A stretch of DNA of 64,000 nucleotides from positions 186,001 through 250,000 of the forward strand of contig NZ_JRJU01000001.1 of assembly GCF_000787375.1 (NCBI RefSeq), in the 5' to 3' direction. Made by a program: the position numbers and the translations under genes. The notes beneath the pieces were generated by a model. That model saw nothing but the letters and a program-made list of their open reading frames with translations, was not told where the DNA came from and made no database searches. Position 1 is the first letter of the stretch, and the number at the start of each line of letters is the position of its first letter. Source of the stretch: Halalkalibacter okhensis (GTDB lineage: Bacteria; Bacillota; Bacilli; Bacillales; Bacillaceae_D). Positions 27,953-37,161 of this stretch are shown piece by piece.

Positions 27953-28791
27953 GTTGTTCCTCCTAATTGTTCCAGTACTATTTTCCTCATTCGATATCTA
28001 TCCGGTGTTAATCCCGTCCAGTGCTCGAATGATAGTGCAGCTTGATTGACAAACATTCCAATGCCATTTATTGTTTTGGCCCCTTGATTTTTCGCCACTT
28101 GTAATAATTTCGTTTCTAACGGGTTATAGATTAGATCACTAACTACAGCTTCTTGCTTTAATTGAGATAAGTCAATGGGGATTTCTTCTATGTTTGGACT
28201 CATTCCGACTGAAGTCGTATTAATAATGACATCATACTCTTTTAACGCTTTTTCTGCTTGTGCACGATCAAGTGCTAAAGAAGAAGTATTCAATGACTTT
28301 GCCAAATGCACAATTGGTTCGACTTTTTCAATTGTTCGATTTGTAACAGAAAGATGTCCAATGCCGTGCAGCATTAGGGCAGTAGCTACTCCTCTTGCAG
28401 CCCCTCCTGCTCCAATCAGTAAAAACCGTTTTTCTTTTATTTCTTCCTTTAGTTCCTCAAACAACGATTGAACAAACCCACGACCGTCTGTATTGTACCC
28501 AATTAATTTCCCATTTTGATTAACGATCGTGTTGACAGCCCCTATGATACGTGCTTCTTCATCAATTTCATCCAAATAGTCCATAACAGCGATTTTATGC
28601 GGAACGGTGACATTACAACCAACAATTTGGAGTGCTCTAATTCCAGAAACAGCCTCTTTAACGAATTCAGGCTGGACATCAAAAGCATGATACGTTGCCT
28701 TCATTCCAATTTGAGCAAATGCATCATTATGAATGTTTGGAGACATTGAATGCCCTACCGGATGACCTAACAAACCAAAGACTTTCCCCAC
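27946..28791 (-). CDS. aroE: Shikimate dehydrogenase AroE
   Basis: AroE reduces 3-dehydroshikimate to shikimate with NADPH. Substrate-binding residues lie in GHSMSPNIHN and NVTVPHKIAVM (catalytic Lys); the dinucleotide motif is GAGGAARGVATAL, followed by NRT. The C-terminal GIGMFVNQAALSFEHWTG is conserved. GTG start at 28791, 6 nt after GGAGGGG. It is between yqeH and yhbY, as in B. subtilis. Confidence 0.95.
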   Translation of the reverse strand: MGKVFGLLGHPVGHSMSPNIHNDAFAQIGMKATYHAFDVQPEFVKEAVSGIRALQIVGCNVTVPHKIAVMDYLDEIDEEARIIGAVNTIVNQNGKLIGYNTDGRGFVQSLFEELKEEIKEKRFLLIGAGGAARGVATALMLHGIGHLSVTNRTIEKVEPIVHLAKSLNTSSLALDRAQAEKALKEYDVIINTTSVGMSPNIEEIPIDLSQLKQEAVVSDLIYNPLETKLLQVAKNQGAKTINGIGMFVNQAALSFEHWTGLTPDRYRMRKIVLEQLGGTTC

Positions 28792-28818
28792 CTATAACCC
28801 CTCCCAGAAATCATTCTT

Positions 28819-29928
28819 CTAGATAATTGATTCTCTAATCGTTACATTAACTCCTTTTGGAGCATATCCTTCTACTTCTAAGTTCGTACCATTGACTGTG
28901 ACCCACCCTAATCCAGAGAAAACAATGTCAACTTTTTTGTCTTTAATACGAAATGTATGCTTTACAAGCGGAGGGAGTGATTCTTTCCCACCACTGCCTG
29001 GGGGCGTCAAAAGTTCACCTAAATGATTTTGATATAACTCCTCTGCTTTCTCTCTTTTTGTTCGATGTATGTTTAATTCATTCGAAACATAACAAGTAAA
29101 TGAAGTTCTTTCTCCTGTAACAAAATCAAAACGACCAAGCCCCCCTAAAAATAAGGTTTGTCCTTCATTTAATTGAAAGACCATTGGCTTTATTTCTTTT
29201 TTAGGTGTGATCACTTTTAGTTCTTGCTTATCTATATAATGAGCCATTTGATGATGATTAATGATTCCTGGCGTATCATATAACGCTTTTCCATCATCAA
29301 GCGGAATATCAATCATATCTAATGTAGTTCCAGGAAAGTGAGAAGTAGTAATTAACTGTTCCGTATCGCCACCAAATGTTTTAATCATTTGATTAATAAA
29401 AGTCGATTTACCAACATTTGTACAGCCCACTATATAGACATCCCTTCCTTTACGGAGCCGGTCTATCTCTGAAGCTACATGTTCAATACCTATTGCTTTT
29501 TCCGCACTCATTAATAAAACATCAATCGGTTTTAGTCCGAGGTCTTTTGCGGACTTCTTCATCCAATTAACTAATCGGTTATGGTTAAGTGATTTTGGCA
29601 AAAGGTCGACTTTATTTCCAACTAATAATACATCATTTCCTCCGACAAATCTGTGAAGTCCCGGGAGCCAACTACCTGTAAAATCAAAGATATCAACAAT
29701 TTTTACGATCAGTGCCTTCTTTTGTCCTAACCCATTTAATATTTTCAAGAAATCGTCATCTGTAAGAGACACATCTTGCACTTCATTATAGTGGGTCAAT
29801 CGAAAACACCGTTGACAAATGATTACATCTCGTTTTAATGCAGATGCAGGCGCATATCCTAACTCGTCTTTTGCTTCTGTCTGGATGGCTACACCACAGC
29901 CTGCACAAATCATATTTCTTTCTTCCAT
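28819..29928 (-). CDS. yqeH: Ribosome biogenesis GTPase YqeH
   Basis: YqeH is a circularly permuted GTPase needed for 30S assembly. The N-terminal zinc finger has CAGC and CQRC pairs. The GTPase motifs come in permuted order: G4 (GNKVDLLP), G5, then G1 (GCTNVGKSTFIN) and G3 (DTPG). The C-terminal RNA-binding region follows. The 369-residue length is normal. Start ATG 29928 follows TAGGAGG. It heads the aroE-nadD-rsfS operon; a possible promoter TTGTCT-17 nt-TAGGAT lies at 29976-29948. The yqeG gene found upstream in B. subtilis is absent here. Confidence 0.95.
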   Translation of the reverse strand: MEERNMICAGCGVAIQTEAKDELGYAPASALKRDVIICQRCFRLTHYNEVQDVSLTDDDFLKILNGLGQKKALIVKIVDIFDFTGSWLPGLHRFVGGNDVLLVGNKVDLLPKSLNHNRLVNWMKKSAKDLGLKPIDVLLMSAEKAIGIEHVASEIDRLRKGRDVYIVGCTNVGKSTFINQMIKTFGGDTEQLITTSHFPGTTLDMIDIPLDDGKALYDTPGIINHHQMAHYIDKQELKVITPKKEIKPMVFQLNEGQTLFLGGLGRFDFVTGERTSFTCYVSNELNIHRTKREKAEELYQNHLGELLTPPGSGGKESLPPLVKHTFRIKDKKVDIVFSGLGWVTVNGTNLEVEGYAPKGVNVTIRESII

Positions 29929-30169
29929 ATTATCCTCCTACATTTTTATCCTACTTACTTCTATTATGAGAGACAATCGGCTCATTCATGCTTGAAGTTA
30001 AATGGTCGAATGTTATCATGTTATACGTAGTAAATGCCACACCTACCAAACTTTAACTATACCTTTTGTTATTTTTTTTTCAAATCTAAATGGGTAGTTG
30101 TTCAAAAAACAGTTATTATTTTCAACTTCCCAAAATATTTTTCGACAAATATAAGCAACAATCAACACC

Positions 30170-30269
30170 TGTGGATAACTTTATACACGCTATCCCCTTA
30201 ATGAGACAAGGGTTTCCAACTGGTAATAAACAGGAAACTAACAACTTATCCACCTCGCAGTGTGGATAA
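30170..30269. promoter_or_regulatory. DnaA box cluster upstream of sda
   Basis: Two perfect DnaA boxes, TGTGGATAA at 30170-30178 and 30261-30269 (complement of TTATCCACA), and one with a single mismatch, TTATCCACC at 30246-30254. A weaker TTATACACG is at 30181-30189. The last two strong sites form an inverted pair. In B. subtilis DnaA activates sda from such sites, linking replication status to sporulation. Confidence 0.85.
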
Positions 30270-30398
30270 GTAGAACAGTTGTTCTATTTTCAAAGTCGTG
30301 ATAGGATTAAAACACATTAAAAGACAACTTAGTAGTTTATTCACTTAGAGCTGATTCTATTCTTATAAATTTTGAACAAACTTAAATGGAGGAGGTGA

Positions 30399-30419
30399 AC
30401 CTGTCGATTTTTGACAGGA
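30399..30419 (+). promoter_or_regulatory. Hairpin between Shine-Dalgarno and sda ATG
   Basis: CCTGTC, a 7-nt loop and GACAGG lie between GGAGGAGGTGAA and AATCAAATG. Folding would bring the strong ribosome-binding site to about 9 nt from the ATG. A weaker AGGA at the 3' arm could serve otherwise. Confidence 0.5.
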
Positions 30420-30424
30420 ATCAA

Positions 30425-30565
30425 ATGCAAAACCTTTCTGATGAACTTTTAATTGAGACCTATTACAAAGCCGTCGAATTAAACCTGAACCATGACTTCA
30501 TTGAATTAATACGCTTAGAAATAGCGAAGCGTTCCCTTTCAGATAAAATAAAATTATCTTCATAA
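30425..30565 (+). CDS. sda: Sporulation inhibitor Sda
   Basis: The 46-residue protein [20 protein letters not shown]... matches Sda, a helical hairpin that binds histidine kinase KinA and blocks phosphorelay when replication is disturbed. The [14 protein letters not shown] and I-x-x-RSL elements are conserved. An in-frame GTG at 30395 would add ten residues but almost overlaps the GGAGGAGG. The ATG is preferred, with a hairpin between that Shine-Dalgarno and the ATG. Confidence 0.93.
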   Translation: MQNLSDELLIETYYKAVELNLNHDFIELIRLEIAKRSLSDKIKLSS

Positions 30566-30568
30566 CGC

Positions 30569-30607
30569 AAAAGGCAGCCATCACCATTTGATAGCTGCCT
30601 TTTTTAT
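30569..30607. terminator. Terminator between sda and the small membrane gene
   Basis: Arms AAAGGCAGC and GCTGCCTTTT with additional pairing (CATCA/TGAT) and a T-rich tail on the plus strand; located between convergent genes. Confidence 0.85.
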
Positions 30608-30617
30608 ATTAACCAAC

Positions 30618-30845
30618 TCATTCATTCTCCTGCGAAACACGGTTTCCAATACGAATATACTCTCTTGGCTGAAATGGAAAGGTCGTTGGAACAACATTAT
30701 CGTGTTGTTGAATTGTTAGGTTGTCCGGTCCGTCAAGTCCCTTTTCATGAATGGTCCGATTATTAAATTCATTGGCATACCATCCACCAGAAAAGAGAAC
30801 GAGAAATATACAGATCGCCGTTAACCCCTTCTGCTTATTAGTCAT
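30618..30845 (-). CDS. Hypothetical membrane-anchored protein
   Basis: A 75-residue protein with one N-terminal membrane segment (GLTAICIFLVLFSGGWYA) and a polar outside part containing FPFQPREYIRIGNRVSQENE. The ATG at 30845 follows AGGAG at proper spacing; GTG 30854 is inside that site. It is convergent with sda. I do not recognise the family. Confidence 0.6.
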   Translation of the reverse strand: MTNKQKGLTAICIFLVLFSGGWYANEFNNRTIHEKGLDGPDNLTIQQHDNVVPTTFPFQPREYIRIGNRVSQENE

Positions 30846-31232
30846 TGTTGTCACTCCTGTTTTTTCGTAACTCTCTTCATACCTTTAAACAATCAAGGCT
30901 TTTTGAATCGAGATGCTTTGTCTATAGAATGACGCAGCAACTAAAAAAATATACATACTTTTTCCATTTTCAATGAAATTACTCATTGTCTGCTTTGCTA
31001 TTTTCCTGTTTCAAAAAAATTTTTTCGTGAATTATTGCTTATTTCTACATATTTAATAAGTTTTTGAAAATCAGCATATGCTAAAGGCATCTTGGATGCA
31101 CGCGTCTAAAAAGTAGGTTATACTTTTATTTAGTCTTTTAGAATTGTGATTTTGCAGGAAGATTTTGAGGGTAAAAACAAAAGGATGTGCACAAATTAAC
31201 ATTGTTTAAAGTAAAAAAAGGAGGTATGTCAA
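30846..31232. other. Intergenic region upstream of mrpA
   Basis: An A/T-rich gap without a convincing gene. It contains the palindrome GCATATGC near 31075, a GCATCTTGGATGC inverted repeat near 31090, and a TATACT that could be an mrp -10 near 31123, but no good -35. Confidence 0.5.
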
Positions 31233-33650
31233 TTGACGGTTTTACATTGGGCTACAATCTCCCCATTTTTGTTAGCCATTTTGATCCCTTTTTTGTATAA
31301 GTACGTAAGACCAATACATACGGGGTGGTTTGTCCTTGTACTCCCGCTCGTCTTATTTATTTATTTCATTCAGTATTTACCGATAACGTCCGCTGGAGAA
31401 GTTATCGAATACACGGTCCCTTGGGTTCCTTCTCTCGGGATTAATTTTACTGTGTATCTGGATGGATTAAGCTTACTGTTTCTTTTACTCATAACAGGGA
31501 TCGGAACTCTAGTTATTCTCTATTCGATCTACTACTTATCTAAAAAGACAGAGAAGCTTAACAATTTTTATGTTTATTTGTTAATGTTTATGGGGGCTAT
31601 GTTAGGTGTTGTTTTATCCGATAACTTAATTGTGCTCTACGTATTCTGGGAGTTAACAAGTTTAGCTTCTTCCTTATTAATTAGTTATTGGTTCCACCGT
31701 GAGAAGTCTACTTATGGTGCACAAAAATCCATGCTCATTACAGTGTTTGGTGGGTTATCCATGCTTGGTGGCTTCTGCCTCATGTATGTCATGACCGGAA
31801 CATTTAGCATTCGTGAAATTATTGCTAATGTTGATTTAGTCACAACAAGTGCTCTCTTTTTACCTGCGATGCTTTTGATTTTACTTGGAGCTTTTACAAA
31901 ATCAGCGCAATTCCCATTTCACATTTGGTTACCAGATGCGATGGAAGCACCAACACCTGTTAGTGCCTACTTACACTCAGCAACAATGGTTAAGGCTGGT
32001 ATTTATTTAGTTGCTCGTCTTACTCCTGTTTTCGGTGGGGCTGCTGAATGGTTTTGGATCTTATCCATTTTTGGAATCGTAACCCTTTGTTGGGGATCGA
32101 TCTCTGCCGTTCGCCAAAAAGACCTTAAATCGATTCTTGCTTTCTCTACAATTAGTCAGCTCGGATTAATTATGTGTTTACTTGGTCTTGGTTCGGCATC
32201 GCTTTACTACGGATATGGAACAGAGACGATTTACACGACAGCGATTCTTGCTGCTGTGTTTCATCTGATAAACCATGCAACATTTAAAGGTAGCTTATTC
32301 ATGACTGCTGGAATCATTGATCACGAAACTGGTACGAGGGATATTCGCAAGCTTGGTGGATTAATGACCATTATGCCAGTAACCTTTACCGTTTCATTAA
32401 TTGGTTTAGCATCAATGGCTGGCTTACCGCCATTTAATGGTTTCTTAAGTAAAGAAATGTTCTTTACTGGTGTTTTAAACTCAACTGAACTTGACATTTT
32501 TAATATGCAAACATGGGGGATGCTCTTCCCAGTTCTTGCTTGGATCGCAAGTGTCTTTACGTTTGTCTACTGTATGGTCATGTTCTTTAAGACGTTTACT
32601 GGCAAATTCCAACCAGAGAAATTGGATGTGAAGCACGTCCATGAAGCTCCGATTGGAATGTTAATTAGTCCACTTGTATTAGGTTCATTGGTGGTCATTT
32701 TCGGGTTGTTCCCTAACTTACTTGCATACACCTTAATCGAACCAGCAATGGCTTCGATCTTGCCTAATATATTAGGGCCTGATGACAGATTTTATGTAAA
32801 TATTTATCATTGGCACGGGTTTAATCCCGAGTTATGGATGACAATTGGAGTTATTGGAGTGGGGACACTGATCTTCCTTATGATGAAGAATTGGGCCAAA
32901 CTTGCTATTTATCAAAAAGAGCGAGACCCTCTCAACTGGTTCTATGATCATTCTTTGAGCGGTCTCATAAGCGGGTCTCAATTTGTTACACGTATCCAAA
33001 TGACTGGGCTATTGCGTGATTACTTCGTGTATATGTCGGTCTTTATGATTCTCTTATTTGGATATACTCTGTATCGTTACGATGCGTTTGCGATTGATAC
33101 AGTGAACATTACCGGAATTGATCCATTCATGTGGATTTTGGTTATTGTCTTTATTGGAGCCACTGTTGTGATTCCATTTATTAACCACCGGATTACGGCG
33201 ATTATTGTTGTTGGTGTGATCGGGTTCTTACTTGCTTTATTCTTTGTTGTGTTCCGGGCACCAGATTTAGCATTAACACAATTACTCGTTGAAACAGTAA
33301 CCGTTGTTCTGTTTATGCTTGCGTTCTATCACTTGCCAGAACTAAGAAAAGAATCGTTTAAGCCACGATTCAACATTGTAAACTTAATCATCTCTATTGC
33401 TGTCGGTGCTTTAGTAACCATTATTGCTCTTAGTGCATCCGCTCTAGGAAACGAAGCTGGGTTTGAATCCATCGCAGAATACTTCATTCAAAACTCAAAA
33501 GAGCTAGCTGGTGGATACAACATGGTTAATGTTATTTTAGTTGACTTCCGTGGACTTGATACCTTACTTGAAGTGCTTGTACTAGGAATTGCGGCACTTG
33601 GAGTGGTTGCGTTAATTAAATTACGTATGACAGGGAGGGAAGATGTGTGA
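31233..33650 (+). CDS. mrpA: Mrp Na+/H+ antiporter subunit MrpA
   Basis: MrpA is the large membrane subunit of the cation/proton antiporter needed for pH homeostasis in alkaliphiles. The 805-residue length equals that of Bacillus MrpA. The NuoL-like proton-channel part (conserved FWELTSLASSLLISYW, GAFTKSAQFPFHIWLPDAM with lysine) fills the first two thirds, followed by the MrpA-specific C-terminal membrane domain. The start is TTG at 31233, 8 nt after AGGAGG; an ATG inside the spacer is out of frame. First gene of mrpABCDEFG. Confidence 0.96.
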   Translation: MTVLHWATISPFLLAILIPFLYKYVRPIHTGWFVLVLPLVLFIYFIQYLPITSAGEVIEYTVPWVPSLGINFTVYLDGLSLLFLLLITGIGTLVILYSIYYLSKKTEKLNNFYVYLLMFMGAMLGVVLSDNLIVLYVFWELTSLASSLLISYWFHREKSTYGAQKSMLITVFGGLSMLGGFCLMYVMTGTFSIREIIANVDLVTTSALFLPAMLLILLGAFTKSAQFPFHIWLPDAMEAPTPVSAYLHSATMVKAGIYLVARLTPVFGGAAEWFWILSIFGIVTLCWGSISAVRQKDLKSILAFSTISQLGLIMCLLGLGSASLYYGYGTETIYTTAILAAVFHLINHATFKGSLFMTAGIIDHETGTRDIRKLGGLMTIMPVTFTVSLIGLASMAGLPPFNGFLSKEMFFTGVLNSTELDIFNMQTWGMLFPVLAWIASVFTFVYCMVMFFKTFTGKFQPEKLDVKHVHEAPIGMLISPLVLGSLVVIFGLFPNLLAYTLIEPAMASILPNILGPDDRFYVNIYHWHGFNPELWMTIGVIGVGTLIFLMMKNWAKLAIYQKERDPLNWFYDHSLSGLISGSQFVTRIQMTGLLRDYFVYMSVFMILLFGYTLYRYDAFAIDTVNITGIDPFMWILVIVFIGATVVIPFINHRITAIIVVGVIGFLLALFFVVFRAPDLALTQLLVETVTVVLFMLAFYHLPELRKESFKPRFNIVNLIISIAVGALVTIIALSASALGNEAGFESIAEYFIQNSKELAGGYNMVNVILVDFRGLDTLLEVLVLGIAALGVVALIKLRMTGREDV

Positions 33651-34084
33651 AGAAACAAATCAAATCAAACGAATTAATGCTTCATACACTGACTAGAGTT
33701 GTTACCTTCATCATCCTCGCTTTCTCCGTGTATTTATTCTTCGCCGGACATAATAACCCCGGCGGAGGCTTTATTGGAGGCTTGATGACAGCTAGTGCTC
33801 TGTTATTAATGTACCTTTCATTTGATATGAAAACTATTAAAAAAGCATTGCCTTTTGACTATACAGCCATCATTGCTATTGGGCTTTTGATCGCCATAGC
33901 AACTGGAGTTTCTAGTATGTTATTTGGCTATCCTTTTCTTACTCAATTTTTTGAGTACTATCAACTCCCTATTCTAGGTGAGACAGAATTAACTACCGCA
34001 TTGCCTTTTGACCTAGGTGTCTACCTTGTCGTTGTGGCGATTGCATTAATTATTATTTTAACGATTGCGGAGGATGATGCGTAA
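33647..34084 (+). CDS. mrpB: Mrp antiporter subunit MrpB
   Basis: A 145-residue membrane protein with the MnhB signature HNNPGGGFIGGLMTASALLL. Its GTG overlaps the mrpA TGA by 4 nt. It forms part of the hetero-oligomeric Mrp complex. Confidence 0.95.
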   Translation: MKKQIKSNELMLHTLTRVVTFIILAFSVYLFFAGHNNPGGGFIGGLMTASALLLMYLSFDMKTIKKALPFDYTAIIAIGLLIAIATGVSSMLFGYPFLTQFFEYYQLPILGETELTTALPFDLGVYLVVVAIALIIILTIAEDDA

Positions 34085-34422
34085 TGGAAATATTAATGTC
34101 CATCACTGTAGGTGTCCTCTTTACAGTCGGAACCTATATGATTTTAACAAAAAGCTTACTTCGTGTTGTATTGGGATTAATCCTTATGTCACATGGAGCG
34201 CATTTGTTGCTATTAACAATGGCTGGCTTACAAAGAGGAACACCACCGCTGTTAAGTTTAGGATCAGAAGCTTATGCGGATCCGCTACCGCAAGCTCTCA
34301 TCCTCACAGCGATTGTCATTAGTTTTGGGGTCACATCTTTCTTATTAGTACTCGCTTATCGGACGTACAAAGAACATAAGACAGATGATTTAGACCAATT
34401 GAGGGGATCTGCCGATGAATAA
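34084..34422 (+). CDS. mrpC: Mrp antiporter subunit MrpC
   Basis: A 112-residue NuoK-like subunit with three membrane helices (GVLFTVGTYMILTKSLLRVV, GLILMSHGAHLLLL, ALILTAIVISFGVTSFLLVL). The ATG overlaps the mrpB stop (TAATG) and its end overlaps mrpD by 8 nt. Confidence 0.95.
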   Translation: MEILMSITVGVLFTVGTYMILTKSLLRVVLGLILMSHGAHLLLLTMAGLQRGTPPLLSLGSEAYADPLPQALILTAIVISFGVTSFLLVLAYRTYKEHKTDDLDQLRGSADE

Positions 34423-35896
34423 CTTAATTATTTTACCTATTCTTATCCCATTTATTATTGGGACGGTTCTGATATTATTTAGACATCAGCATACGATTCA
34501 ACGAGTCATTAGCGGATTTACAGCCGTCGGTATGCTTATCCTATCTATCTATATAGCAGTATTTGTCTATCAGAATGGAATTACTGTTCTTGAGTTAGGA
34601 AACTGGCCAGCACCATTTGGTATCGTTCTAGTTGCCGATATGTTTGCAACAATGATGGTCATTTTAAGTAGCATTGTTGGGGTTGTTTGTTTATTCTTTG
34701 CTTTTCAAACGATCTCATCAGAACGTGAGAAGTTTTTCTTCTATCCGTTTTACTTCTTTTTGCTAGCAGGGGTAAACGGAGCGTTCTTAACAGGTGACCT
34801 ATTTAACTTGTTCGTTTTCTTTGAGGTTATGCTGATTTCCTCCTATATTCTTATCGTAATGGGAGGAACGAAATATCAGCTGCGTGAATCCTTCAAGTAT
34901 GTTGCGATTAACGTTTTTGCCTCCATTTTATTTATTGTTGGGGTTGCTTACATTTATGCTGTAACAGGTACATTAAACATGGCGCAAATTGCTGAGCGTG
35001 TAGCAGCACTAGAACAAGTAGGTGTCATTAACGTTATTGCCGTTCTTTTCTTTGTCGTTTTTGCGATGAAGGGTGGATTGTTCCCACTTTATTTCTGGCT
35101 TCCTCGTTCCTATTATGGACCACCTGCAGCCATTGCTGCATTGTTTGGGGGATTATTAACAAAAGTAGGAATTTATGCGATTATCCGCTCTTTCACGCTA
35201 ATATTTACACATGATCCTTCATTTACTCACTATCTCATTGTGACAATTGCAGGTTTTACAATGATTTTTGGAGTTCTTGGAGCTGTATCGCAATTTGACT
35301 TTAAACGAATACTTTCTTATCACATTATTAGTCAGGTTGGATATATGGTTATGGGGCTAGGTATTTATTCAACACTAGCTGTTGCAGGTGCAATTTATTA
35401 TATTGCTCACCATATCATCGTTAAGTCTGCCTTGTTCTTATTTGCGGGTGCTGCCCAGAAAATAACCGGAACGACCGATTTAAAGAAAATGGGAGGGTTA
35501 TTAAAAACCCATCCATATCTCGCATGGATGTTTTTTATCTCTGCGATCTCACTAGCGGGGATCCCTCCACTTAGTGGATTCTTCAGTAAGTTTCCAATTA
35601 TTTTAGCTGGTTTTGAAGAAGGAAATTATGTAATAGCAGCCGTTGCTCTTGCTGTTGGTCTCTTAACCCTTTTCTCAATGATGAAAATCTTCATCTATGC
35701 CTTTTGGGGAGAACAAAAGCATACAGAGGAACAAGCTAATATTAAAGTTGGCAAACTGCTATTGCCAATCGTTCCACTTGTTGCGCTGACAATTGTACTT
35801 GGTTTTGCTGCAGAACCAATCTTTGTATATTCATTGCAGGTGGCAGAACAAATCCTAGACCCATCGATCTATATCGAATCTGTTCTAAAGGAGTAG
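34415..35896 (+). CDS. mrpD: Mrp antiporter subunit MrpD
   Basis: A 493-residue NuoM/N-like antiporter subunit. The conserved FFEVMLISSYILIVMG segment with its glutamate and the lysine-bearing FVVFAMKGGLFPLYFWLP are present; these are the key charged residues in the proton path. Translation is coupled to mrpC by overlap. Confidence 0.96.
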   Translation: MNNLIILPILIPFIIGTVLILFRHQHTIQRVISGFTAVGMLILSIYIAVFVYQNGITVLELGNWPAPFGIVLVADMFATMMVILSSIVGVVCLFFAFQTISSEREKFFFYPFYFFLLAGVNGAFLTGDLFNLFVFFEVMLISSYILIVMGGTKYQLRESFKYVAINVFASILFIVGVAYIYAVTGTLNMAQIAERVAALEQVGVINVIAVLFFVVFAMKGGLFPLYFWLPRSYYGPPAAIAALFGGLLTKVGIYAIIRSFTLIFTHDPSFTHYLIVTIAGFTMIFGVLGAVSQFDFKRILSYHIISQVGYMVMGLGIYSTLAVAGAIYYIAHHIIVKSALFLFAGAAQKITGTTDLKKMGGLLKTHPYLAWMFFISAISLAGIPPLSGFFSKFPIILAGFEEGNYVIAAVALAVGLLTLFSMMKIFIYAFWGEQKHTEEQANIKVGKLLLPIVPLVALTIVLGFAAEPIFVYSLQVAEQILDPSIYIESVLKE

Positions 35897-35901
35897 TTGC
35901 T

Positions 35902-36378
35902 ATGGCCTTTCAAATATTATTAAACATTGTCATTGCGCTCATCTGGGCCTTTTTACAAAACAGCTATACAGGCGTTGACTTTCTAGTTGGATATGTTATT
36001 GGGATTCTCATTCTCTTTGTGTTAAGACGCTTTTTGCAGTTCGATTTTTATTTCCGTCGGGTATGGGCGTTCATTAAGTTAACATTGCTCTTCTTTAAAG
36101 AGCTTATATTGGCTAACATTGATGTTATTAAAATTGTACTAAGTCCAAAATTAGACATTAAGCCTGGTATCGTGGCCGTACCAACAAAGCTTGAGACTGA
36201 GTGGGAGTTAACATTACTAGCCTCACTCATCTCACTAACACCAGGAACATTATCCATGGATTTCTCAGATGATAATAAGTATATTTACATCCACTCCATC
36301 CATGTCCCTGATAAAGAAGAAATGATTCGTCAAATCCATAACACATTTGAACGTGCGATCTTGGAGGTGACGAAATAA
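35902..36378 (+). CDS. mrpE: Mrp antiporter subunit MrpE
   Basis: A 158-residue MnhE subunit: N-terminal membrane helices, then the soluble part with WELTLLASLISLTPGTLSMD, the family hallmark. Five nt after mrpD and overlapping mrpF by one base (TAATG). Confidence 0.95.
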   Translation: MAFQILLNIVIALIWAFLQNSYTGVDFLVGYVIGILILFVLRRFLQFDFYFRRVWAFIKLTLLFFKELILANIDVIKIVLSPKLDIKPGIVAVPTKLETEWELTLLASLISLTPGTLSMDFSDDNKYIYIHSIHVPDKEEMIRQIHNTFERAILEVTK

Positions 36379-36653
36379 TGTTTCATACTATTTTAATGAT
36401 TGTTCTAGCAGTAATGTCGATCTCATTATTCGTCTGCTTTGTTCGTACTGTGATCGGGCCAACGATGCCAGACCGGATTGTTGCGCTGGATGCTTTTGGT
36501 ATTAACCTTATTGGCTTCATAGGTGTCCTTATGATGGTACAAGAGACACTTGCTTATTCTGAAGTTATTCTTGTTATTAGTATCCTAGCGTTTATTGGTA
36601 CAATTGCTTTATCTAAATTTATCGAAAGGGGTGTTGTTTTTGAGCGTGATTGA
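36378..36653 (+). CDS. mrpF: Mrp antiporter subunit MrpF
   Basis: A 91-residue three-helix subunit with the signature VRTVIGPTMPDRIVALDAFG. Its stop lies 14 nt inside the mrpG start region. Confidence 0.95.
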   Translation: MFHTILMIVLAVMSISLFVCFVRTVIGPTMPDRIVALDAFGINLIGFIGVLMMVQETLAYSEVILVISILAFIGTIALSKFIERGVVFERD

Positions 36654-36999
36654 GATAATTCTCAGTATTTTCGTCATAATGGGGGCGTTTTTAAGTCTGC
36701 TTGGATCAATCGGGTTAATTCGCTTTCCTGACGTATACGGACGTACTCATGCCGCGACGAAAAGCGCAACACTCGGCGTGATTTCGATTATGGTAGCAAC
36801 ATTCTTGTTCTTCCTTGTGGTTGAAGGAATCTTCGCAGGTAAAATATTGCTTGCTATCTTGTTTGTTTTCTTAACAGCACCGGTTGCAGCCATGATGGTT
36901 GGAAGATCCGCTTACCGCACAGGGGTCCCACTTTGGGAAAAGAGTGTGCAAGATGATTTAAAAGAGATGTATGAAAAGAAAATGAATGAACCTCAATAG
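36640..36999 (+). CDS. mrpG: Mrp antiporter subunit MrpG
   Basis: A 119-residue MnhG subunit containing LGSIGLIRFPDVYGRTHAAT. The frame is open upstream to 36595 inside mrpF, but TTG at 36640 lies 7 nt after AAGGGG and gives the family N-terminus MSVIEI. It is the last mrp gene. Confidence 0.93.
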   Translation: MSVIEIILSIFVIMGAFLSLLGSIGLIRFPDVYGRTHAATKSATLGVISIMVATFLFFLVVEGIFAGKILLAILFVFLTAPVAAMMVGRSAYRTGVPLWEKSVQDDLKEMYEKKMNEPQ

Positions 37000-37010
37000 A
37001 AATAAAGAAA

Positions 37011-37037
37011 AAAGGCCCGAATGTTTCGGGCCTTTTC
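37011..37037 (+). terminator. Terminator of the mrp operon
   Basis: Arms AAAGGCCCGAA and TTCGGGCCTTTT, 2-nt-shifted small loop, T-rich tail. Confidence 0.88.
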
Positions 37038-37161
37038 TCTATGGTCACCATGCCTCTTAGAACCACAGAACCGGCTTACAGTGCCTTTTTCTTGTAATAA
37101 AGCACTCATATGTCCAAACTCATTTTAAGAACCATATGTAGCAGCTAACGGAGCTTCCCTT

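Larger units (their letters stand above)
29929..30424. other. Intergenic region yqeH/sda
   Basis: Divergent intergenic region of about 500 nt. It holds the possible yqeH promoter next to yqeH, an A/T-rich middle, then a cluster of DnaA boxes and the sda leader. No other gene was found. Confidence 0.7.

Noticed and set aside
36595-36640. Longer N-terminus for mrpG
   Set aside because: It would lie inside mrpF and not match family starts; TTG 36640 has a good ribosome-binding site.
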